Shown here: in pieces, positions 1-8,298 of the stretch
Numbering within the stretch: the stretch's first letter is position 1
Layout of the letters: each line of letters starts with the position of its first letter
DNA from: Methylococcus sp. Mc7
GTDB lineage: Bacteria; Pseudomonadota; Gammaproteobacteria; Methylococcales; Methylococcaceae
Length of the DNA stretch: 64,000 nt
Assembly (NCBI RefSeq): GCF_019285515.1
Contig: NZ_CP079095.1
Location: 3,628,501-3,692,500, forward strand
Direction: 5' to 3'
Notes under the pieces: model-generated
Told to the model about the DNA's origin: nothing
Seen by the model: the letters and a program-made list of their open reading frames with translations, nothing else
Databases searched by the model: none
Position numbers and translations under genes: made by a program

Positions 1-908
1 TCGCCTCGGCGAGTGCGCGGTCCCGCTGTCGCTGCTGGACGAGCTGGCCGATGACGCGGTGCTTGCCCCGGCCCCGTTGGGCTCGGCGCGCCGATTGTGG
101 GAGCTGCTGCCGGAAGCGCCGCCCGAGGAGACGATCCGGGCCGGTGTGGCCGCGCTGCGCACGCTGTTGCACGGTTCACCCTCGCCCCCGCCGGCGCCGG
201 GCGGCCACCCGGTTCGATGCGGCCTTCCTGAACCTGGCCGGCGGAGTGAGCCCGGGCGCCATCGTCCGGGCCCTTTCCCGGCACGGCCACGGCGGCCTGT
301 GCTTCTACGGCCCGCCGGGCACCGGCAAGACCGCCTTCGCCGAAATCCTGGCCGAGGCGCTCGACCGGGAACTGGTGGCGCGGCAGGCTTCGGACCTGCT
401 TTCTCCCTTCGTGGGCGAAACCGAGCAGAATCTGGCCCGTCTGTTTCTGGAGTGCGATCCCTCGCAGTCGGTCCCGCTGCTCGATGAGGTCGACAGCTTC
501 CTGACCGACCGGCGCCAAGCGCAACGGTCCTGGGAGCGCACCCGGGTGAACGAGCTGCTGCAGCGGATGGAGCGCTACCCCGGCATCTTCATCGCCGCAA
601 CCAATCTGATGAGCAGCATCGATGCGGCGGCCTAGCGCCGATTCGATTTCAAGTTGCATTTCCGTGCCTTGACCTCCGCGCAGCGGCTCGCTCTGTTTGC
701 GCGGGAGGCTTTGGGGGATGCCACGGCGCCGGTGCCGGCGGACCTGATCTATGCGCTGGAGGGCTTACAGGGCCTCACGCCCGGCGATTTCTCCGCGGTC
801 ACGCGCCAGTGCACGCTGCTCGGCGAGCGGCTGACCCCGGAGCAGTTCCTGCGCCGACTGGCGGCGGAATGCCGGCTGAGGCGGACGGAGCCCCTGGAGG
901 AGGCTTGA
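1..908 (+). pseudogene. AAA-family ATPase, disrupted (5' end outside window)
   Basis: Three pieces of one AAA ATPase can be read. An N-terminal piece in frame 2 runs to about 205. The reading then shifts to frame 3 for the ATPase core, with Walker A GPPGTGKT at about 307-332, Walker B-like LLDEVDSF at about 478 and a conserved IAATNLM segment. A TAG codon at 633-635 stands where the family normally has Leu (DAAA-stop-RRFDF). The same frame then continues through RRFDFKLHF to a stop at 906-908. A frameshift plus a nonsense codon make this a pseudogene unless both are sequencing errors. The family is cytoplasmic ATPases with a C-terminal lid domain; the substrate is unknown. Confidence 0.7.
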
Positions 909-930
909 GAAACCGGCAGCCGGCCCGGCA

Positions 931-3321
931 TCAAGCGGGGCTGGGCGCCCGGCTGGCGCGGGCGGTCTCGACGAGCTGGCCGTAGGCGATCGCGGCATCG
1001 TTGACGGGCAGACTGGCGGGCAGGGCGACTTCGAATCCGTCGGCCCGCAGCAGATCCGTGGTCAGTTCGGCGAGAACGCGGTTCTGGAACACGCCGCCGG
1101 TGAAGCCGGCCAGGTTTACGCCCGATTCGCCCCGTATCGCTCGGGCCTGGGACAGAACCCCTTGGGCCAGGCTGGCATGGAGCATCGCGCTGCGGCCGGC
1201 GGCCGGTCGGCTCCCGTCCATCAAAGCGGGCAGCAGGGGTGTCCAGTCGACGCGGTACAGGCCGTTCTCCCGCCGCAGCGGCAGTTCGACGAAATCCCCC
1301 GTGTCGCCGGCCAGCGCTTCCAGCCGCATGCCGGCCTGGCCTTCGTGGCTTTGATTCAGCGTGACGCCGATCAGGGCGGCGGCGGCGTCGAACAAACGTC
1401 CGGCGGAGCTCGTGTAGGGGCTGTTGATCCCGCGTTCCCAGACGTGCCGGAACGGCGCGGGGTCCACCGGGCAGCCGAACCAGTCCAGCCTCGCTTCCCA
1501 GCAGGCCGCAAGCGCGCAGCGCCAGGGTTCGGCGCTGGCCTTTTCGCCGCCGATGAGGCGGAACGGCCGCAGGCTCCCCACCCGGCGCCAGCCGCCGGGC
1601 CGGCCGAGCAGGGTTTCGCCGCCCCACAGGGTGCCGTCGCCGCCGAAGCCGGTGCCGTCCCAGGCGAACACCAGGATGTCGTCGTCCGGCGCGAACTCAC
1701 CGTGCAGCGCCGAGGCGTGGGCGTGATGATGGAGGACGCGGTGGATTTCGAGCCCGCAGGTCCGGGCCCAGCGACTGGAGAAGTAGTCGGGGTGGGCGTC
1801 GCAGACCACCCGCTTCGGCTCGATTCCGTACAACCTGGATAGCTCCCGAATCAGTTGCTCAAACACATCGAGGCTGCGCGGCGCGCCGAGATTGCCGAGG
1901 TGCGGGGAGACGATCACGCGGTCTTCGAAGGCCAGGGCGATGGTGTTCTTGAGATCGGCTCCGAGCGCAAGGGTCGGTTCGGCCACTGGACAGGGGAGGC
2001 GCATTTCGACCGGCGCCGTGCCGCGCCCCAGCCGCAAGGGCCTGAGGCTTCCGGCGCTGCGGCGGTAGACCGAGTCGTCGGCGGGCCGGCGGATCGGCCG
2101 GTCGTGGTGCAGGAAGGCGTCGGCGACGTGAGCCAGCCGGCGCTCGACTTCCGCGCCGTCGGTCAGCACCGGCTCGCCGCTGAGATTGGCGGAAGTGGCG
2201 ACCAGCGGCGCGCCGTAGTCCCCCGCCAGCAGGTGGTGCAGCGGGCTGTAGGGATACATCAGGCCGATCTCGTCCAAGCCGGGCGCGATGAGGCCGGACA
2301 GATCGCTGTCGGCGGAGCGTTTGACGATGACGATGGGCCGGAGGGGGGATGCCAGCAGCTCGAGTTCCTCAGGGCGCGGCTCGGCCAGGCGTGCCAGCCA
2401 ATCGATCCCTTCGCCTTCGAACCAGGGGATCAGCACCGCGAGGGGTTTGTCCGGGCGGCGCTTGCGTTCGCGCAGGCGCCCGACGGCGGCATCCGAGCGG
2501 GCGTCGCAGAGCAGGTGGTAGCCGCCGACACCCTTGACGGCGACGATCCGGCCTCGCCGCAGGGCTTCGATGCATTGGGCCAGGGCCTCTTCGTTCGGCT
2601 GGCTTTCATTGATACCGACTGCCCTCACCCGAACCCAATGTTTCCGGCCCATCCTGGCCGGAACCCTTCGGGCGAACGCGGTTCGACCCAACCCGCTCCC
2701 GGCGGCTTGGTCCCAGAGGGAGAGGGAATTATTCGCGGCCTCATCTTGCCGACGGAACTCCAGCACCGGCCCGCAGCAAGGACACGCCAGCGGCTGGGCG
2801 TGGTAGCGCCGGTCGTGGATGTCTTCGTATTCGCGCCGGCAGTCCTCGCACAGCGGGAAATCCGCCATCGCGGTGTTCGGGCGGTCGTAGGGCAGCCGGT
2901 CGATGAGGGTGTAGCGCGGCCCGCACTGGGTGCAGTTGATGAAGGGGTAGCGGTAGCGGCGGGCGGCGGGGTCGCGCATTTCGTCCAGGCAATCGGGGCA
3001 GACGAAATGGTCGGGCGGTACGTGGACGGGCGTTTCGTTCCCGGAATCGCTGAGCAGGATTTCGAATCCGGCGCAGCCCCGGAATTCGGCGGGCCGGCGA
3101 ACCGGCGGCTGCGGACCGGCCAGCGGCGGGGCACGGGAGACCAGCGCTTCCATGAACCGCTGGATCGCGGCGGGCTCGCCCTCGGCGTGGATTTCGACGC
3201 CGCCGCCACCGTTCTTCACCCAGCCGGCGAGGCTGAATTCACGGGCGAGCCGGCAGACGAAGGGACGGAACCCCACGCCCTGTACGCGGCCGCGGACCTG
3301 GATGCGCTGGGCGGTCCGCAT
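931..3321 (-). CDS. hypF: Carbamoyltransferase HypF, [NiFe]-hydrogenase maturation
   Basis: HypF turns carbamoyl phosphate into a carbamoyl-adenylate and passes the group to HypE, the source of the CN ligands of the NiFe centre. Domains in order: acylphosphatase (VRGRVQGVGFRPF near residue 10), double zinc finger (CPDC, CTQC, CEDC, CPCC motifs, about 110-190), YrdC-like nucleotide-binding domain (VAVKGVGGYHLLCDA), then the Kae1-like C-terminal domain with HHHAHA and FAWDGTGFGGDG. I start at ATG 3321, just before the acylphosphatase motif; the open frame runs further upstream but overlaps hypD. It is the last gene of the hypCABDF run, 8 bp after hypD. About 37 extra residues lie between the zinc finger and the YrdC domain, encoded by a repeat (see 2621-2728). 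Confidence 0.93.
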   Translation of the reverse strand: MRTAQRIQVRGRVQGVGFRPFVCRLAREFSLAGWVKNGGGGVEIHAEGEPAAIQRFMEALVSRAPPLAGPQPPVRRPAEFRGCAGFEILLSDSGNETPVHVPPDHFVCPDCLDEMRDPAARRYRYPFINCTQCGPRYTLIDRLPYDRPNTAMADFPLCEDCRREYEDIHDRRYHAQPLACPCCGPVLEFRRQDEAANNSLSLWDQAAGSGLGRTAFARRVPARMGRKHWVRVRAVGINESQPNEEALAQCIEALRRGRIVAVKGVGGYHLLCDARSDAAVGRLRERKRRPDKPLAVLIPWFEGEGIDWLARLAEPRPEELELLASPLRPIVIVKRSADSDLSGLIAPGLDEIGLMYPYSPLHHLLAGDYGAPLVATSANLSGEPVLTDGAEVERRLAHVADAFLHHDRPIRRPADDSVYRRSAGSLRPLRLGRGTAPVEMRLPCPVAEPTLALGADLKNTIALAFEDRVIVSPHLGNLGAPRSLDVFEQLIRELSRLYGIEPKRVVCDAHPDYFSSRWARTCGLEIHRVLHHHAHASALHGEFAPDDDILVFAWDGTGFGGDGTLWGGETLLGRPGGWRRVGSLRPFRLIGGEKASAEPWRCALAACWEARLDWFGCPVDPAPFRHVWERGINSPYTSSAGRLFDAAAALIGVTLNQSHEGQAGMRLEALAGDTGDFVELPLRRENGLYRVDWTPLLPALMDGSRPAAGRSAMLHASLAQGVLSQARAIRGESGVNLAGFTGGVFQNRVLAELTTDLLRADGFEVALPASLPVNDAAIAYGQLVETARASRAPSPA
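2621..2728. repeat. Palindromic repeat inserted in frame within hypF
   Basis: This stretch has the look of dispersed intergenic palindromic elements (CCCTCACCC at one end, GAGGGAGAGGGA at the other) yet lies inside hypF. It contains a perfect hairpin, TTCCGGCC at 2642-2649 and GGCCGGAA at 2656-2663. It keeps the hypF frame open and adds about 37 residues of low-complexity Arg/Gly/Ala sequence that other HypF proteins lack, by my recollection of the family alignment. The boundaries are estimates. Confidence 0.6.
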
Positions 3322-3329
3322 GCGGGCTT

Positions 3330-4430
3330 TCAGGCGGCGGCGGAGTCCTTGCGCACGCCGGCCGCCCACCAGATGCGGCAGGCGCCTTCGTCCGAGACCA
3401 TGCAGGGGCCGACCGGGCTGCGGGGGGTGCAGGGCTTGCCGTAGATGCGGCACTCGTCCGGCTGGATCTTGCCGAGCACGACGCGGGCGCAGTCGCAGCC
3501 CGCCGGCATTTCGCCGGCATGGCGGCGGTCGCCCGCGTTGTAGTCGGGGAAATGCAGGCGGGCGTCGTGCGCGGCGAATTCCGGTTTCAGCACATAGGCC
3601 GAATCGGCGATCGGCCCGATGCCGCGCCAGTTGCCGGCGGCGACGTCGAAACAGCGGCCCAGGAATTCCCGGGCCTTCGGATTGCCCCCCGGCTTCACCG
3701 CCTCCGGATAGCAATTGTCCAGCCGCGGCGTTTCCTCCAGCCACTGGACGATCGTCGAATGCACGGCCCGGAGCAGGCTGGCGGGGGTGAAGCCGGCGAT
3801 CGCCACCGGCAGCCGGTAGTCATCGGCGACGAAGGCCCACTCCTCCGGACCCATCACCGTGGCCACGTGGCCGGGCGCGACCAGGGCATCCAGCACGCAT
3901 TCGTCGGAATCGAGCAGAAGCTTGACCGCCGGCCAGGTCAGCCGGCCGCTGCACAGGATGTAGAGGTTGTCGGGCAGGCCTTCCGCCATCAGGGCGGCGA
4001 TGGGCGCCATGGTGGTCTCGAAGCCGACCGCGAACAGCACTACCGGCTTGCCGGCCGCCTTCTCGGCGATGATCCGCGCCTCGATGGGCGAGGCGATGGG
4101 CCGGATGTCGGCGCCCGCCGCCTTGGCCTGTTCCAGCGAGCGCACGGCTTGGCGCCCGAGGTTGACCGGCACCCGCAGCATGTCGCCGAAGGTGGCGACG
4201 ACGCCTTCGCCCTCGAGGCCGAGCCGGATGGCCTGGTAGATGTCCTCTTCCGGGCAGATGCAGACCGGGCAGCCGGGGCCGGGAATCAGGCGGATGGCCT
4301 GCGGCAGCGCGGTACGCAATCCCGCCATGCTGATCGAGCGCTCGTGCCCGCCGCAGACGTTCATGATGCGGATGCCGCCCGGAATCGGCAGCTCCCTGAT
4401 CCGCTCCAGCCAGAGCCGTGCGTCGCTCAT
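3330..4430 (-). CDS. hypD: Hydrogenase maturation factor HypD
   Basis: HypD is the [4Fe-4S] scaffold that, with HypC, carries the Fe(CN)2CO group before transfer to the hydrogenase large subunit. The 366-aa length is normal for the family. Conserved motifs are visible: NVCGGHE with Cys26, GPGCPVC, FGDMLRVP, FETT, and a C-terminal Cys cluster (GCDC, DEC, PC, GPC, GAC) that includes the cluster ligands. It lies 12 bp downstream of hypB and 8 bp upstream of hypF, clearly the same operon. Confidence 0.95.
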   Translation of the reverse strand: MSDARLWLERIRELPIPGGIRIMNVCGGHERSISMAGLRTALPQAIRLIPGPGCPVCICPEEDIYQAIRLGLEGEGVVATFGDMLRVPVNLGRQAVRSLEQAKAAGADIRPIASPIEARIIAEKAAGKPVVLFAVGFETTMAPIAALMAEGLPDNLYILCSGRLTWPAVKLLLDSDECVLDALVAPGHVATVMGPEEWAFVADDYRLPVAIAGFTPASLLRAVHSTIVQWLEETPRLDNCYPEAVKPGGNPKAREFLGRCFDVAAGNWRGIGPIADSAYVLKPEFAAHDARLHFPDYNAGDRRHAGEMPAGCDCARVVLGKIQPDECRIYGKPCTPRSPVGPCMVSDEGACRIWWAAGVRKDSAAA

Positions 4431-4442
4431 CGTCCTATGCCG

Positions 4443-5294
4443 TCAGACCGTTTCGGGTTGGGAGACCGGCTTGAAGCGGACGTCCGGCCTGGCGAGGCCA
4501 TGCAGCCTCCGGCCTTCGGACTGCACCGCCGGGCTCAGACTGCGGTTTTCGCGCCGCAGGTTCCGGTAGTGCTCCAGCCGACGGTTCAGCCAATCCAGCC
4601 ATTCCCGCATGCCTTCGCCGGTCTTGCTGGAGACGCGCAGCACCGGCGCGTTCGAAGCCAGGTTGCGCAGGCAGTCTTCCGCCTTGTCGGGCGAAAACTC
4701 GTCGAGCACCGCCAGCAGGTCGGTCTTGCTGACGAGCATGGCGTCGGCCGCCCGGAACATCACCGGGTATTTGGCCGGCTTGTCGTCGCCCTCGGTGACG
4801 GAAAGCAAAGTCAGATTGAGATGATGGCCGAGATCGAAACTCGCGGGGCAGACCAGGTTGCCGACGTTCTCGATGAACAGGACATCGATGTTCTCCAAAT
4901 CGAGCTTGGGCAATACATTGGCGACCAGATGCGCGTCGAGATGGCAGGCGGTGCCGGTGGTGATCTGGTGCGCCTCGACGCCCAGTGCACGGATGCGCGC
5001 CGCGTCGTTTTCGGTTTCCAGGTCGCCTTCGATGACGGCGATGCGCAACGCGCCGTTCAGCGCCTTGATGGTCGCTTCCAGCAAGGAAGTCTTGCCCGAG
5101 CCGGGCGAGGACATCAGGTTGATGACCAGAACGCCGTGCCGGTCGAACAGGGCCCGGTTCGCCTCGGCCTGGGCGTCGTTGTGTTGTAGCAGTTTGTTCA
5201 GGACGGAGACGGCGGTGACTTTGGCGTGCGAGCCGTCGGCGCGCAGCAGATGGCGGTTGCCGTCGGTGATGTTGCATCCGCAGGTGTCGCACAT
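4443..5294 (-). CDS. hypB: Hydrogenase nickel incorporation GTPase HypB
   Basis: HypB is the GTPase that works with HypA to insert nickel into the hydrogenase precursor. The 283-aa protein opens with the high-affinity metal motif CDTCGC (residues 2-7). A P-loop SPGSGKTS follows at about 63-70, then the Cys-His metal site (ACHLDAH) and GTP-specificity segment of the SIMIBI class. There is no His-rich stretch, so it probably does not store nickel as the HypB proteins of some rhizobia do. It follows hypA by about 35 bp in the hypCABDF operon. Confidence 0.95.
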   Translation of the reverse strand: MCDTCGCNITDGNRHLLRADGSHAKVTAVSVLNKLLQHNDAQAEANRALFDRHGVLVINLMSSPGSGKTSLLEATIKALNGALRIAVIEGDLETENDAARIRALGVEAHQITTGTACHLDAHLVANVLPKLDLENIDVLFIENVGNLVCPASFDLGHHLNLTLLSVTEGDDKPAKYPVMFRAADAMLVSKTDLLAVLDEFSPDKAEDCLRNLASNAPVLRVSSKTGEGMREWLDWLNRRLEHYRNLRRENRSLSPAVQSEGRRLHGLARPDVRFKPVSQPETV

Positions 5295-5329
5295 GGTGGG
5301 CTTACCTCATACAGTCTCGAAAAGCGGAT

Positions 5330-5683
5330 TCACTCTACGGCCTGCAGCAGTTCGACCCGGGCCAGGATCATTTCGTCGCCGGCGATCAGCACCGTGTCGG
5401 TACCGGAGCAGGCCGGACAGCGCAGGTCACTCGGTCCGGCGTCCGCCTCCGAGCCGCAGGCCCGGCAGCGGATGCGGGGCTCGATTCTTTCGGTGCGCAG
5501 GCTGGCGTGCTCGGCGACCGTGCCCAGCCGCGCCATTTCGAAAGCGCTTTCCAGGAGGCCGGGTTCGACGCCGGAGAGCGATCCGATCCGCAGGACGATG
5601 GTATCCACCCGCTCGGCCTCGTGGCTGCGGGCGATGGCTTCGACCTGGTCGATCAGCTCCATGCAGACCGACAGCTCATGCAT
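5330..5683 (-). CDS. hypA: Hydrogenase nickel metallochaperone HypA
   Basis: The protein has 117 aa, the usual HypA length. It begins MHELSV, where the N-terminal Met-His-Glu supplies the nickel site. It carries a C-terminal zinc ribbon (CRAC ... CPAC). The start at 5683 is fixed by this N-terminus and overlaps the end of hypC by 8 bp, indicating translational coupling. It delivers Ni2+ together with HypB. Confidence 0.95.
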   Translation of the reverse strand: MHELSVCMELIDQVEAIARSHEAERVDTIVLRIGSLSGVEPGLLESAFEMARLGTVAEHASLRTERIEPRIRCRACGSEADAGPSDLRCPACSGTDTVLIAGDEMILARVELLQAVE

Positions 5684-5912
5684 CGGCGTCGCCCGCGGCG
5701 AGGATCTGGTCGAACAGCTCCCAGGTCGCCTCGGCATCCTCCCGGCTGATCTTCTGGATGGCGTAGCCGACATGGACCAGGACGAAGTCGCCGGGGACGA
5801 TGCCTTCGTCCTGCAGCATGAACAGGCTGACGTCCCGCTCGACGCCGCGCGCCGTGCAGCGCGCGGAAAATCCGTCGAGGCGGGTGATCTGCATCGGGAC
5901 GGCGAGACACAT
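5676..5912 (-). CDS. hypC: Hydrogenase maturation chaperone HypC
   Basis: This 78-aa protein starts with MCLAVP; Cys2 is the residue that binds the Fe(CN)2CO group and contacts HypD and the large-subunit precursor. It is the first gene of the hypCABDF operon. The end of the frame overlaps hypA by 8 bp. No hypE is present in the window, so the carbamoyl dehydratase must be encoded elsewhere. Confidence 0.93.
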   Translation of the reverse strand: MCLAVPMQITRLDGFSARCTARGVERDVSLFMLQDEGIVPGDFVLVHVGYAIQKISREDAEATWELFDQILAAGDADA

Positions 5913-5929
5913 GGCCGTCGCCTAGAGTC

Positions 5930-5946
5930 TGCGGATCGGATCCGCA
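5930..5946. promoter_or_regulatory. Inverted repeat upstream of hypC
   Basis: A perfect 7-bp inverted repeat (TGCGGAT, spacer CGG, ATCCGCA) lies 18 bp upstream of the hypC start, in the 112-bp gap after htrA. It could be an operator or a weak terminator stem for htrA. There is no T-run after it, so I favour a regulatory site, with low certainty. Confidence 0.3.
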
Positions 5947-6024
5947 ATCGGAGCGGTTCGGAACATGGTCAGCTTGAATCCTCGGGGCCGGTTAGAATGC
6001 CGGCCAATATACACCGCTTCGGCC

Positions 6025-7494
6025 TCAGCCTAAATCCAGCGGCACGAAAATCCTCGTGCCGCCGCGCTGCACCAGCAGGGCCACGCGCTTGTCCGCCCGG
6101 TCCGCCAGTTCGCGCAATTCACCGGGATTGGCCACCGCATGGCCGTTGAGCGCGAGGATCACGTCGCCCGGCCGGATGCCGGCGCGTTCGGCCGGGCCCG
6201 CGGTCGCCTCGACCAACACGCCGCCGTTGACGTCGGCGGCCCGCTGTTCTTCCGGCGACAGCGGCCGCACCGCCAGCCCCAGCCGGCCCTTGGCCAGGCC
6301 GTTGCCGGTCGCGGCGGCCTGCTGCGTGTCGGGCATTTCGCCGACCTGGACCGTGACCTCCTCGCGCTTGCCGTTGCGCCAGAGACCTAACTTTGCCTCG
6401 CTGCCCGGCTTGATATCCGCGACCAGCGGCGGCAACTGGCCCGAATTTTCGATCGGCTGGCCGTTGAGGCTCAGGATGACGTCGCCCGGCTTGATGCCGG
6501 CCTTGGCCGCGGGTCCGTCGTTCGGCACCGAATCGACCAGGGCGCCCGTCGGGCGCTCCAGCCCGAAGGATTCGGCCAGCGACTGGTTCAATTCCTGGAT
6601 GCCGACGCCGAGCCGTCCGCGGCTGACCTTGCCGTCCGCCAGCAACTGCTTTTCGACCTTCAACGCGACGTCGATGGGAATGGCGAAGGACAGGCCCTGG
6701 TAGCCGCCCGTGCGGCTATAGATCTGCGAGTTGATGCCGATGACTTCGCCGTTCAGATTGAACAGCGGGCCGCCGGAGTTGCCGGGATTCACCGCGACGT
6801 CGGTCTGGATGAAAGGCACATAGGTTTCCTCGGGCAGGCTGCGCGATTTCGCCGAAATGATGCCGGCCGTCACGCTGTTCTCGAAGCCGAACGGCGAGCC
6901 GATCGCCACCACCCAGTCGCCGGGGCCGGATTGCGCCGGCTCTCCCAGGGGCACCACCGGCAGGCCGTCGGCCTCGATCTTGAGCAGGGCGACGTCGGTG
7001 GGCTTGTCGACGCCGACGATCTTGGCCTTGAATTCGCGCCGGTCGGTCAGCTTCACCGTGACTTCCTGGGCGCCGTCCACCACGTGGGCGTTGGTCAGGA
7101 TCAGCCCGTTCGGGCGGATGATGAATCCCGAGCCCTGGCCGCGGGTGGGTGCGTCCCCTCCGCGTGGAATCTGCGGCTGGAACCGCCGGAAAAATTCGCC
7201 GAACGGATCGTTGGGATCGAGCTGGGGCGTCTCCGGCAGGTTGACTCTGGTGTTGCCGGTGACGCTGATGTTGACGACCGCCGGTCCGTTGCGCTGCACG
7301 ATGGCGGCGAAATTGGGCAGGGACGGAGCGGCGGCGGAGGAGGGGGGCACCGCCGGTTGAGCCGTCTGGACGGTCGGCTGCACGAGATCCGACTTCGGCA
7401 CCAGGGTGTAGTCTCCGTAGCGGGCATAGCCGGCGCCCAGGGCGGCGATGACGGATGCGGCAATCAGGGTGGAACGCAGGGTGTTTTTTTGCAT
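6025..7494 (-). CDS. DegP/HtrA-family periplasmic serine protease (Do)
   Basis: This 489-aa periplasmic protease/chaperone acts in envelope protein quality control. It has an N-terminal hydrophobic signal (residues 6-24) and a Pro/Ala-rich linker. The trypsin-like domain carries the triad His137 (TNAHVV), Asp167 (TDVALL) and Ser240 (GNSGGPL), followed by two PDZ domains (about 280-370 and 400-480). I choose ATG 7494 over an upstream in-frame start because it directly precedes the signal sequence. DegP/DegQ-like by architecture; which paralogue cannot be told. Confidence 0.92.
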   Translation of the reverse strand: MQKNTLRSTLIAASVIAALGAGYARYGDYTLVPKSDLVQPTVQTAQPAVPPSSAAAPSLPNFAAIVQRNGPAVVNISVTGNTRVNLPETPQLDPNDPFGEFFRRFQPQIPRGGDAPTRGQGSGFIIRPNGLILTNAHVVDGAQEVTVKLTDRREFKAKIVGVDKPTDVALLKIEADGLPVVPLGEPAQSGPGDWVVAIGSPFGFENSVTAGIISAKSRSLPEETYVPFIQTDVAVNPGNSGGPLFNLNGEVIGINSQIYSRTGGYQGLSFAIPIDVALKVEKQLLADGKVSRGRLGVGIQELNQSLAESFGLERPTGALVDSVPNDGPAAKAGIKPGDVILSLNGQPIENSGQLPPLVADIKPGSEAKLGLWRNGKREEVTVQVGEMPDTQQAAATGNGLAKGRLGLAVRPLSPEEQRAADVNGGVLVEATAGPAERAGIRPGDVILALNGHAVANPGELRELADRADKRVALLVQRGGTRIFVPLDLG

Positions 7495-7588
7495 GGCGGG
7501 TCTTTCCTCACGAATCAGCGGCACTCGCTGCTTGGTGATCACGATAAGGCGGGAAACTTAAAACAGGCTTAACGATCGGGTCGTCCCG

Positions 7589-8245
7589 TCAGGAGCCGGC
7601 CCGTTCCGGGCGCAGATGCCTCAATGCCGCGATCGAAAAACGGGCGATGTGCTCGGCGGTCTTTTCGATTTCTTCCGGTGTGGCGATGATCTCCGGATAG
7701 ACCCGATCGATCAGCGAGCGGGAGTGCCGGTACATCAGGCACTGCCCGACGACGCTCAGGCTCAGCCGGTGCATGTCCGCTTCGCTGTAGCCCGGGCCGA
7801 CCAGTGCGGCGACGATGTCGTGAAGAATCGAACAGTGCGGCTTCATGGTGGTCTCGATGACCTGGTCCAGCGCCGCCGTGGGATCCGCGATCTCGCGCGC
7901 GATCAGCTTGCCGTGGCGGCCGAGATGGGTCTCGTCCAACAAGCGGGCCAGGAAATTGGAGATGAAATGGCGCAGCCGCGTTTCGGGGGGAAGGTTCGGA
8001 TCGCTGGCCAGCGTATCGGGATAACGCTCGTGCGCCTCCCGGAATGCGAACCCCAAGACTTCGGAATAAAGCGCCTCCTTGCTCCGGAAGTAGTAATTCA
8101 CGGAAGCGGTGTTCACCTCCGCTCGGGCGCAGATTTCCCGCACGGTTGCGTCGCGAAATCCTTTGTCGGCAAACACGTCGAGCGCGGCTTGGAGCAGCCG
8201 TTCGCGGGTCGGGTCGTGGCAAAGCGCCGCGTTCAGTATGTTCAT
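7589..8245 (-). CDS. TetR/AcrR-family transcriptional regulator
   Basis: A 218-aa protein with an N-terminal TetR helix-turn-helix (about residues 12-58; TREIC-type recognition segment and NTASVNYYF). The ligand-binding C-terminus resembles the CerR/DUF1956 group. It lies 53 bp downstream of the RND pump gene on the same strand, so it is probably the last gene of the efflux operon. It is the obvious candidate to bind the dyad sites in the operon promoter near 14.25 kb and repress its own operon. Confidence 0.88.
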   Translation of the reverse strand: MNILNAALCHDPTRERLLQAALDVFADKGFRDATVREICARAEVNTASVNYYFRSKEALYSEVLGFAFREAHERYPDTLASDPNLPPETRLRHFISNFLARLLDETHLGRHGKLIAREIADPTAALDQVIETTMKPHCSILHDIVAALVGPGYSEADMHRLSLSVVGQCLMYRHSRSLIDRVYPEIIATPEEIEKTAEHIARFSIAALRHLRPERAGS

Positions 8246-8298
8246 ATTGTTATTTTATTGGGGTTCCAACCGCATTGTTCAAGCGGGCGACATGCATG

